Shown: positions 1 to 12,000 of the stretch, one piece after another | How positions within the stretch are numbered: position 1 is the stretch's first letter | How the letters are laid out: each line of letters starts with the position of its first letter | Source: Antedon bifida | Taxonomy: Eukaryota; Echinodermata; Crinoidea; Comatulida; Antedonidae | Direction: 5' to 3' | DNA: 64,000 bases | Assembly (NCBI GenBank): GCA_963402885.1 | Contig: OY727099.1 | Location: 18,805,001 to 18,869,000 of the forward strand | Made by a program: the position numbers and the translations under genes | The notes under the pieces: generated by a model | Databases searched by the model: none | Told to the model about the DNA's origin: nothing | Seen by the model: the letters and a program-made list of their open reading frames with translations, nothing else

Positions 1-1140
1 CGGTAATATTCCATAACAAGGAATATGTGCATCATTGTATGCGGTAAGTTTAGTGTTTGATTCTTTTAGGATTCCGCTTTTGGGATATCCTTGTGCGTTT
101 ATATGATTTGGGTACATATTTCCAAATATTCGCAATGGAAGAGTATTACCCTCAGCTCCAGTATCAACTTTGATGTTCAGTTCAGCTATTTGGTTTTCCA
201 TACGTGGTAACTTTATGTCAAGTTTAGTGAATTTTTCACTAGCGTTGATGCTGCTCATGCGCACTGAACCAAATGTCAATTTTTCCATATGCTGTTCAAG
301 TATGTCATCATCCGAATCAGACTCATATTGATTCATTGAGTGTATTCCACTTCTAGATTTTAGCTTGCCTTTTCCATGGCTTTTTGGTTTTTGTCGTTTT
401 TGTTGATGACGGTCGGTACTTTGATCATTACGAGGATGCACATTTTGTTTCGACGATCTACACATTTTGGCCCAATGGTTTAATTTACCACAGTTGTGGC
501 AAGTTGAGCCATATGCTGGACATTCTCGAGGGCGATGCATTTGTCCACACGCTTTACATTTGTTTTTGGCACGTGACACGTAGCTTATTTTTGCATGTTG
601 TGTATCAAATTCATCTAATTGCTTGTGGTGCATGAGGGATGCCTCGTGTCCCCTAGCAAAGGTTATGGCCTCCTCTAGTCTGTATTCTTGGTTTTTTGTG
701 AGAAGTTCTTTTTGGAGATCTTTAAATATGGTTCCTATGGTCATTTGTTCTATGATTCTCGTTTCTTTTTCTGCGGCTGTAAATGCGCATTTTTCTGCAT
801 GGAATTTAAGTTTAGTAATGTAGTCATCAATCGACTCACCCGGTTGTTGTTTTAGTTTCTGAAGATACATTCTTGAGACACGGAAATTCGATTGTGGCTC
901 TATTTGCTCCTCAAATTTCTCCCAAATAGTATTGATATTCTCCTTATCTTCTTCGGTTAGTCCCCACGAATCAAATCTTTTAAGTCCCTCTTCACCTACC
1001 ATTAATAATAGATGGTTGATGCGGTCCTCCTGTGAAATATTCTTTACTGTAAAATACAATTCAGTTCGTCGTTTAAACATCCGAAACGAATCGCCTATGT
1101 TTGCAGAGTTCCAATCCATATGTGGTTGTTTATCCGCCAT
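1..1140 (-). mobile_element. LTR retrotransposon gag and start of protease (Ty3/gypsy-like), partial
   Basis: An uninterrupted minus-strand frame starts at ATG 1140 and is still open at the window edge (380 codons seen). The first ~190 residues look like a retrotransposon Gag capsid. At about residues 205-240 are two CCHC zinc knuckles, CKACGQMHRPREC (C-x2-C-x3-H-x4-C) and CHNCGKLNHWAKMC (C-x2-C-x4-H-x4-C), which bind RNA during particle assembly. A basic, Lys/Arg-rich linker follows. Near residue 340 lies DTGAEGN, the aspartic-protease active-site signature. No stop or frameshift is visible, so this copy may be young. Pol would lie off the left edge. Assignment to Ty3/gypsy rests on the Gag-CCHC-protease order in one frame with the LTR and primer site just upstream. 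Bel/Pao is less likely but not excluded. Confidence 0.85.
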
Positions 1141-1200
1141 GATGCGTTGGTTTTTGATACAAAAATTCCTTTAAACTGTACTAGCACAAAGGTTTTATTA

Positions 1201-1222
1201 TTATATCCCACCGCTGCCACCA
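1201..1222 (-). mobile_element. Retrotransposon primer-binding site
   Basis: On the minus strand, TGGTGGCAGCGGTGG begins directly after the terminal CA of the LTR. TGG immediately after ...ACA is the usual form of a tRNA-primed minus-strand DNA start site. The tRNA was not assigned. The gag ATG lies about 60 nt downstream. Confidence 0.7.
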
Positions 1223-1438
1223 TGTAATATCTTCTGATATACGTTGACGGTTGTTTTACATTAAAACAAGTAATACACTTATACTGTTGAATATATATAA
1301 GCTTTATTGGATTGAACTTAATGTTGGTTGTCCGAAGACTGGAGAGAATATGATAATCTATTAACTGTTCACTGAGTTGGTATATTGTGGAATTTATAAT
1401 AGCTCTAATGGGATTTCTAATGGGAGTTACTATAAACA
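1223..1438 (-). mobile_element. 5' LTR of the retrotransposon
   Basis: On the minus strand the segment starts TGTTTATAG and ends GATATTACA, so it has the TG...CA ends of an LTR and is about 216 bp long. It carries an AATAAA polyadenylation signal followed by a TATATATA stretch, and an upstream ATTATAAAT that could serve as TATA box. The inner edge is fixed by the adjoining primer-binding site. The outer edge is placed where GPCR-like coding sequence begins. The partner LTR is outside the window, so identity between the two LTRs and the target duplication cannot be read. Confidence 0.7.
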
Positions 1439-1446
1439 AGTATAAA

Positions 1447-2084
1447 CAAGTGTTGCTGTCCAGTGGTCCAATTTGCCCTAGCTTTCACTGAGGTGAAGGT
1501 GATGTGACATATGCCATTGGTATTTATATTGCATTTAATGGTTTAGGCTTTATTGTTATCGCAGTAAGTAACCTTACCATTTTCTTCTCTGTTAAGAGGG
1601 TAGGAGCCACTATCACAAGCAGAAAAAGAAGAGAAGAACAAATTAGAAGGGCTAGAAAATGTGCTTTGATCGTTTTCACTGATTTTTGTTGCTGGTTTCC
1701 CATCGTACTAATGGGGATTTGTTCAGAAACAGAGACTTGGAGGATTCCTGATGGAATATATGTTTGGACAGCAAGTTTGGTCATTCCTATTAATTCTTCA
1801 ATCAACCCGTATCTGTACACAATTTTCTTTCTACATACTTTCAAAATCTAGCATGCAGTCGACAATGTAAGAGACTACTTTTGCAGATGATTCTTGTACG
1901 GTACAATTTCTTTCGAAAATAAACTGTGGGCTATTCCGTGTCAAACGACATCAACAGGCCATCCATACCACGGATATCACTCAAGTACATAGTTGGACAT
2001 GGACCTGTAATGGTTGGAGACAAGGAAGTCCCGGTATTGTATGAGAATCGAGTGACTAATATTAGCCGGATGCATTATTATTAA
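1447..2084 (+). pseudogene. LGR/relaxin-receptor-type GPCR relic (TM5 to C-tail), interrupted
   Basis: The frame reads from extracellular loop 2 (GPICPSFH) through TM5, loop 3 rich in Arg/Lys, TM6 with FTDFCCWFPI, and TM7 with INSSINPYLYT. These TM6 and TM7 motifs are typical of leucine-rich-repeat GPCRs of the LGR/RXFP group. Decay is clear. A TGA at 1489-1491 interrupts loop 2. A frameshift near 1845 moves the C-tail to another frame. A TAA lies near 1921, after which tail-like coding continues to the stop at 2082-2084. Everything N-terminal of loop 2 is missing, and the LTR of the neighbouring retrotransposon sits at the break. No intron is visible, so the source may be an intronless receptor or a single large exon. 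Ligand and signalling cannot be stated. Confidence 0.75.
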
Positions 2085-3181
2085 GTACTGTATATATAAT
2101 TTCTAAGCAATGTCCTTGATAATGTTCTGCAAGTAGGCCAACAAATAATAATTACCAGATCCAAAAGCAACGATTGTGTATTATTGTGCAAGAGTTCAAT
2201 TAGGCCTCTTTTTTAAATAACGTTTTCATTGACGCTATTTTTCAGAAATAAGGTTCTCGACGCACACGTAACTAAAGTTTTTCGCAATACTTGCGCACGC
2301 GCAGATAGATTTGTTTACAAATTGGGCTGAGTTTGCGCGTTGTATGTTATGAAATAGCTTTAAAGTCAACGTTTATACTGTGCAATAAGTTCTAACATAC
2401 TATAGCACAAAACAACATTTATAAATAAAGTTTTTTAGGAGAGATTCCCTATTCCATGCCTTACATTACATTTGTTACAGTATTTATAAAAAGAAACTAT
2501 TTTACTGTTCTTCACCATTTAAAATCAACTAATGTTTTAACTTTTGCATTTGTGTTTCTCCAATGTCATTGTATGCAGCACAATAAAAAAGGAAGTGTTG
2601 TTATCTTCAATTAAGTGAGCACAAAATAATCATATGAGGTTTTCATTCATATTAACGTACTAGTATAAAAACGTATAATTATAATCCTATAATTTAATGT
2701 ATAAACGTTGTATAATATTTACTTTTCTTCATAATTTACTTTAGGCCTAATTATTTTACTCTAACTAAAATTTAACTGGACATTTGGAAATTAGTAGACC
2801 TATGTAGTGCGTTACTAAAGATTCAATAGAAAGAATAAATGAATAAATATATATTTTCTACTGTTTGTATCAATTTTGATCTGATTTTGCTTTAATCCTG
2901 GAGGGTACTTTGGATAACTTAAAATAAAATTATTCCTGTCCACTCAGGCAGCACTTGCCAGTTCTTATACTATGACGTTATCCAAATTCCGTCACTTGCA
3001 CTGATAAAGAGCTAGTGTTGCCCGAAAGCTCTGCTAACTTTTCTGGCTGTTTTACTTTATCGTTTTGATTTAGCTTTTCGCTTTTTTTTGTATCTCCGTT
3101 GAGATCCAGCTACTGATACCCACAGCATTGTCATTTTTTCAGTAATTTGTATTTGGATTTATATATATATATATATATATA
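2085..3181. other. Gene-free AT-rich stretch ending in a (TA)n tract
   Basis: No coding exon is recognised in either strand. A short GC-richer patch with several CGC trinucleotides lies near 2255-2345. A (TA)n microsatellite of about ten units covers 3160-3181. Confidence 0.5.
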
Positions 3182-3341
3182 CCACCTAGGTTGCCTCCAT
3201 TACGGGCTATTATTGAGAAACATATGCCCATTCGACAGTCCACAGAACGTCTCAGGACTGTTTTTCCGGAACCACCCATTATTGCATTTCGTAAACCTCC
3301 CAAACTTCGTGATATAATTATTAGTCAGATCCAAATTTAAG
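3182..3341 (+). mobile_element. Retroelement ORF fragment (linker-like motif)
   Basis: A 52-codon open stretch ends in VFPEPPIIAFRKPPKLRDII and then a stop. The pattern 'F-x-PP-x-I-A-F-R-(R/K)-P-x-x-L-R-D' is common near the C-terminal side of reverse transcriptases in Penelope-like and some LINE elements, so this is read as a remnant. No catalytic motif is present. The family is an inference. Confidence 0.45.
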
Positions 3342-3389
3342 AGTGAAATTAACTCTCATGTTAATGAGCGTACTGAAAAATCCATACAT

Positions 3390-3955
3390 CAAATTTGAAT
3401 TGCGACAGAACGCTACAAGATGATTTTGTACTAGCAGCTGTTATTAAGTCAGCAGATAATTTAAATATTCATGTCCTTGTTCTACAAAAGGCTAGAAGAC
3501 TAGGAAACGGTATTTTAGAGTTTGACGATGAGTCAATAAAAGGCTGGCAGCTTATATGGAGTGGATACAAGAGACGAAAAGAACATGGAGTTGCCATTAT
3601 ATGTGCACCACATGTGAAGATTGAAGAGCACTCAGAGCATTTACAAGCTAGGATAGCTTCTGTTAAAGTAACCTTGAAAGGATGAAACTGTCGATTATGA
3701 ATTGTTATGCACCCATTGAAACCAGTAAGGAGTCTGAGAAAACGGTGTTCTACAAGTCGTACCATCGTAAACTTCAACTCGTCCCTCACACTTATTGCCG
3801 CCGCCCACAAGTCTGATGTCTACTATAAGCATGAAACAAATAAAGTATTGAAAAGAGTTACTAAACTTTTAGGAGAAAGACGATCTTTTAAATGGGACCA
3901 AGTAGAAGAAATTTTAATAAGGGATGTAATTTATGTTTATATTTTTATTTAATTC
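3390..3955 (+). mobile_element. LINE fragment: APE-type endonuclease, frameshifted
   Basis: The first frame contains LNCDRTLQ, LVLQKARRLGNGILEF, then WQLIWSGYKRRKEHGVAIIC and the stretch after it. This matches the endonuclease module of RTE-like LINEs (often mis-named craniofacial development protein 2-like in databases). The strand then shifts frame at about 3680 and continues with MKLSIMNCYAPIE, the conserved NxYAP block. The reading degenerates after about 3830. In active elements this enzyme nicks target DNA for reverse transcription. Here it is truncated and frameshifted, and there is no reverse transcriptase. Confidence 0.75.
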
Positions 3956-5300
3956 AATTGCGTATAAAATCTAGTCTTAAAATTAAAGTAGGCCTAGTGT
4001 TCAGACAAATTCCTCAGACAAATTCAATTAAAGGGACATTCTCTGGCGTTTGAATTTATTTAATCTTCTTTATTTTAGACCAACTCTTAATTAGTTTAAT
4101 GGTCAGTGAACTGCTTTTTAGTATACATCATCAAATAAAATTAATTTTATTTTGTCGATACTATAAGTTTTTATACACAATTAAGAGTAAGTTTTTGGGC
4201 CTCCTAATTAGCTTCATAAAAGTTTACTTTATAATTATTTATATACAGTAGGCCTATGTAAGATTACTAGACTTACTTGACATGCACAACTGTATATCAA
4301 TCCATTGTGATTTGATTATCTATTGTTTTTAACATTGAAAATAAATAAATAAAAATGTACAAGTTAAAAGCAGTTATGTAGTAAGGTGTTTTAGCCACTG
4401 CCTAATGTCTTACTCTCTTATTCAAGTCTAATTGACTATTAGAAATGGCATGCATGCTCAATCTGAGGATTGTATCTTTCTTGAAACTATTATCTTAGAC
4501 AAGGCCATACATGGTTGCAGTCGCGTATGGTTGCAGTCGCGTGCTAAGTTAGTGTTTACCACCAACCGACCGACCGATCGACCAACAGGCCGACATAGTG
4601 AACCATAGAATAAAAATATTTAACTACGGAACAATTGAACGAAAGTAAAAATAAATATTATAAAACAATACTTATGGTTTTTAAAAACGCAAGAAAGTAA
4701 GTAGGCTTAATACCTAGATTTCCCAGTATCTAGCAAATATTCCGTAATAAAAAAATGGCATCACAGACCACAACCTCAGCGTACATGATACACCACATTT
4801 GGATACACATGTGATTCTGTATTACGGATTTTAATTTATATGATTTTGATATGATACTGAAGAAATATTGTCGTATGTGGAGAAACAGCATTGATAATCG
4901 ATAATGTAAAAAAACTACGGTACCAGAATAGCTAGATAACGGCAATAATATCACGATGGTGATGAACATCTTCCTTCACATCTATACACGGTATCTGAGT
5001 AATCGAACTCTATTAAATCACCCCAATTTATGAGAAACATCTTCAAGATAAACTTTAGCAATGTGGTAAATTTTGATATATTACTTCACCAGATGTATTC
5101 AATTAAGATGTCACCTGACAGATGCAGGCCTAATGGTTAATGTCAATATTCATTGTTTTCATAATGCCAACAATATTACATTGGATGTATACGTATAGGA
5201 AGTTGATGAACTTTAAGTTGATTAACTTTCCTCAATATATATGTTACCAATATCCTACTTCACCATCATCATCAGAAAACATTTATTTCCGAAAAAAAAA
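3956..5300. other. Gene-free stretch
   Basis: No exon is recognised. A 15-16-bp tandem duplication (TGGTTGCAGTCGCGT) lies at about 4511-4542. A short run of GACC/GACCGA lies at 4563-4592. Confidence 0.4.
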
Positions 5301-5307
5301 TGGTAGG

Positions 5308-5525
5308 CAAGATGATTTACTTTAATTGCCTGATCGTCCTTCGGATAGGGCTTAAAGACGTTGGTTCAGTGTACATAGTGTACGTTAAAGAACTTTGTAC
5401 ACTTTTAAAAAAGAGTAGGGGATGGACTCCCAGTGTGCTGATTTTAGTAGACGCTTCAGATGGCTGCTGTGGGTCCATAGATGACCTAATCCGAATTTCT
5501 TCAGTTTCCAGTCAAGCCTGAGGAC
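5308..5525 (+). repeat. SINE-like dispersed repeat
   Basis: The block with 'TTCGGATAGGGCTTAAAGAC', 'GTACGTTAAAGAACTTTGTA' and 'AAAGAGTAGGGG' matches the body of SINE-like repeats that I recall from several marine invertebrate genomes. No pol III box is clear at its 5' end. The family assignment is from memory of the pattern. Confidence 0.45.
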
Positions 5526-5860
5526 GATAATTATTACAATTACTGTGTAGATGTGTACTCTATTTTAATAGTTATTATTATAGTTTTAGATTTAACATTT
5601 GTATCTGCGTCAATATTGCTCGCATACGCACAACCTAAATACAAGTTCGTATACAATTGGTTGAGCCAATATCAAACAATTTGTGTCATTTTTCTGACAC
5701 GTCTCTAACGTTGGTTTAATGTTTCCCACATGCAAAAATAACAAAATTACTATTTTCGAAGTCGGAAATTTTCAGTTCGGCGACTATGTGTTGATTATGA
5801 AGGTGCGACAAAAATGATACCTGTGACAACACACTTCAGTAAAATGTGAAACCAGTGCCC

Positions 5861-5893
5861 ATGTGGTCTATTGATGTATACAATAGACCACAT
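5861..5893. repeat. Perfect 13-bp hairpin
   Basis: ATGTGGTCTATTG and its exact reverse complement flank a 7-base loop. The stem is too short for a typical animal microRNA precursor. It may be the relic of a foldback element. Confidence 0.6.
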
Positions 5894-7036
5894 ATATATG
5901 GCCGACGTCTGTCGTGAACGACATTGGCAATTAGTTTTACATTCTTCTGAATGAATGATGTATGAAACTAAGCCATGACTGTTAAAGCATCTTGATTGGT
6001 CCTAACATTCTCTCGTCCAGTGCCCACCTTTACCAGAGGAAAGGCATGGGCAAATACGTCTGAGCAAGATACTAGATGCAGGAACTGCCATAAGAGTCAG
6101 CAGTGCTGATTTAAAATGTCCAACGTGATCCCAGGTCTATATACAGCACCCGATAGTAAGAAGAACAACAATTTAATTCTACAAGGTTTTTATTTAAAAA
6201 GAATTGCGAATTGTACCATGACAATTCTACTGTACTTTCCCAGTTTAATCTGTTGAATAAACTGGTGCGAATTATTCAAACCAATGCAATCTAACAGGAC
6301 ACTGAGTTCGCCTTGCTAAGATAGCAAACTTGTACAGTCTTTTGATCTTATGTCTGGCTGCGACAAATAAGGACAGTACTGTACAGTGTCTGTTAAGGAA
6401 CATGGAACTGATGTCGCAGCCACAGATAAACCCCTTTGTTAGATTGCCTTATTCAAACCAACCAGGCACAAAGCAACATAAAGTGGCTAGCCTGTAGATG
6501 TTTTTTAAAACTCTAAGCTATTCTTAAATTGAGCCATGATGATTCAGTCATGACAAGCAATCTTTTCTGACAAGCAGAAGGATACAACAACCTACTGAAC
6601 AGAATGGCTTATAAAAGGATGCAATGACGAATTTATCTATTTCCATCTTGGAAGTTCAGTATTAATATACAGTTAGGTCTGCACTGCTTGCAAAATGTTT
6701 TGAGTCGAATATTTATTTGAAATTTTATATGGCTGTTTGACTATTAGCACCAGCCATCAATATCACAGCCATCTCTAAAGACATTTCTGGATGGTTGGTG
6801 GTTGACTACAGTATGTTTTTACCAAGTTTTTAGTCCATAATATTTACAAATTCAAAAAACTGAGCTTTGTCTTCTTTTATGCAAGACTCTTTTTCTTTTT
6901 TCTCACAAAAGTTGCAGGATTTCAAACAAACAGTGTACAATTTATGTGGAATGTAGTGAGATCTAAAAACTTTACTCTCTCTGTCTCCAGTTTCACATTT
7001 AATTTTATTATAGTTTTTCAAACAGCATAGATCACA

Positions 7037-9077
<2,041 letters not shown>

Positions 9078-12000
9078 ATGGCATTGCGTTCCACAGACAG
9101 ATTTGTGCTTTCTGCTGAAGAGTATTTAGGTAAATACAAACCTTTATTTTGCTAGTTATGCATCGCCTATCTTCTTAATCTTCTGTCTCTTCTCGTCTAG
9201 GCCTAGGCCGGAGAGGCCTAGCCTAGGCCTAGGCCTACTAGGCTATAGCCTATAGGCTAGGCCTAAGGTAGGACCGGCTAGGCCCCTAATTAAATAAGTA
9301 GCCTACTAGCCTAGGGCCTAGGTCTATTTTTTTTATATCTCTATTATAGGGGCTATGATGATCAACTGTCCAGTAGGCCTCTGGTGTGTCCGTTTGCTAA
9401 AGGTACGGTAAAATTGCATTACAACATAATCAGCCAATGATGGGGTGCTGGTACGGATCCGCTGGTACGTGTGTCTTCTTCCACTCTACCTATAATATTG
9501 TGGTGGTGTTACTGTTAGGATTAGTTCGCTGAAGTAGGGTGAAATCATGGTATACACTACATTAGCTTATCCAGGGCCGCGTGTATATGAATATGGACGC
9601 TCCTAACTTGACCCTCTATATACAGCACCCGCCACTATTTATAGATGGTCTCCCATCCAGAACGCAACCGGGCCCAACGTTGCTTAACTTCGCTGATCTG
9701 ACGAGAACCGGTGTTTCAACACAGTATGGCCATATGTGTGTGACGTCATCGTATAGGATTTTGGATTTTTTTCATATCGCGCAAACATGACAGTGATCAA
9801 CCGCTTAACATTTTCTTTATGCTTCATTTATCGGTATTATCGCCAAAATAAAGTTGATTTTATTTCTAGAATACAGAAAACCGAAAAAAGGCCTTTACCA
9901 AATGAAAGTTAGGATAACAGTACCGTAACTTTAGCCATGGCGATTTATTTCATATTTAAACATTGAATCTTATGCCGCGCCAGTGCAATAAAATCCTTGA
10001 CGTGCAATTTTTGTGCGTAGTGCAGGAAAATCCTTGCAATTTCTAATCGCAATGCAAAATATTCAAAGGCCTTGCCATGAAGGCCTATTATGGCTGGGCA
10101 ATTTGTAAGAATTGGGCAATTTGTAAGAATTGAGCAAGTAAAACTGTTTTTAAAATTTGAATATGACATACTGTACTGTAACATGTCCATGAGTCTCTCT
10201 CAGTATTTCTCTCATTTTCTTTTGTTGTTTAACCATATAATGAATATCTTTATTAACCCTAACTTACCATGAGATAAATGCTGTTCTTGCCTAAATGTGC
10301 ATGTTATACGCACATTGAATCTAAACACACATTTCAATTGAAAATTTCAAACTGCGCCTAAGTATTTCAGTATATTTTAAACCATTACAAAGCTCAAGAA
10401 TACCCTTGTGCAATTTCAAATTGCGCATAACATGCACACTAAAATATGAAAACCTTGAATGTAACTGGATGAGCTTAGGCCTAAAGAAACATCTATCTTG
10501 GCCTTGTATGTATTTTTATATTTTTAAAGCCACATCATTTTCTTTCAGACAAACATCAAATTTTAGTGTATGTTGAAGATGCAGTTCATCAACTGCTGGA
10601 ACTGAAAGAAGAAAATTCAAAGATAAATATATCAAAGTTCTTCACTGAATAGTAAGTCCTTATACTGTATGCAAGATCACAGCCAACCATTCATTATTTT
10701 CGGTATGATGGACTGCACGTCTAATATATAATTTTAAATTGACAGAGTTGACTGTTCCACTAGTTGTATTGATGATACAACAGAATAAAGGCACACAGTT
10801 GAATTTGCCAATATAAAATAAGGAATTAGGCACACGGGTGACGGTGGCAATAGAAAACATTAAATTACATCTATACAGTTTCATTATTTTACTGTTGTTT
10901 ATTGTAATACAGTAATGTTACGTATAAACGCCCATTTACACTAGGGCGATAACGATCGACGATAAAAAGATAAATGCATTTTTCATAACTAAAACTAAAG
11001 AATTAAAAACAATTTCATCCTAGAACTATAGGATTATCATCTATGCTGCTTTTGATGAAAATAATATTTCCACACGTCCAATCAAATGACTTCATGATTA
11101 GTAAGAGCAATAATATCGTTACAATACAATGATTTTATTGTTTTTATTGATCATGACATCATTTTATTGGATTTAAAAAAATATTAACTTTATCAAATAC
11201 AGCATTTATGATTATCCGGTAGTTCTAGAACGAAAAACTATCTATTTATTGACGATCGTTATCGCCCTAGTGTAAATGGGCCTTAAGAGTGACTATTCTC
11301 ATTTCTTTCAATCATTCATTCGGTGACCAAATAAATATATTTAAAGATGTATTGTCCCTTTGACTATTTCCAAAAAAAATTTTTTTTTAATATTTCGAAA
11401 AAAAGTGGGTCATTTTGAAGTATCATAATAGTTATTAACTTTCACCAAAAATTAGTAAAAAAAAAAAATTTAACTGAAATACAGACGTTTTTTTGTTCAA
11501 AAAATAACTTTGACTTCCAGTCAAAGTTTTCGATCAAAACATATCTCATAATGCAACGCGCTTGTTTGGCTACTCTGTATGCATAATCATAAAACTTCCT
11601 CGCGATCTGTGTGAAAACACCTTCTCAACCGTGAATAGTTGTAAACAATCCTAATTAGCATCATGCATAATGCATACTCGTGGTTTGAAATCTTTGTTTA
11701 CTTTCGCTCGTGACGATTTTCCAGACGAAATGTAATCAAATTAGTTTACCTGTTAATTACGTAAACTTGTTGTTTTTGGCTCGAATTTTCGACTTAAGGT
11801 GAATAACTTTAATATTACTTTGATATGGCCAATTTAAATTTAGAATATTTTTTTTTTCATTTTTTGTGTTTCAAGGGACAATACACCTTTAAAGATGTAT
11901 TGTCCCTTGAAACACAAAAGAATGAAGGTCAAAATATTCTAAATTTAAATTGGTCATATCAAAGTAATATTAAAGTTATTCACTTTAAGTCGAAAATTCG

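Noticed and set aside
4730..4969. Hydrophobic 79-codon minus-strand frame
   Set aside because: AT-rich sequence readily gives hydrophobic frames; no domain, splice or signal support.
6010..6175. Possible second 5S rRNA tail (TATATACAGCACCCG)
   Set aside because: Only the last ~15 bases resemble 5S; the internal promoter and the rest are absent.
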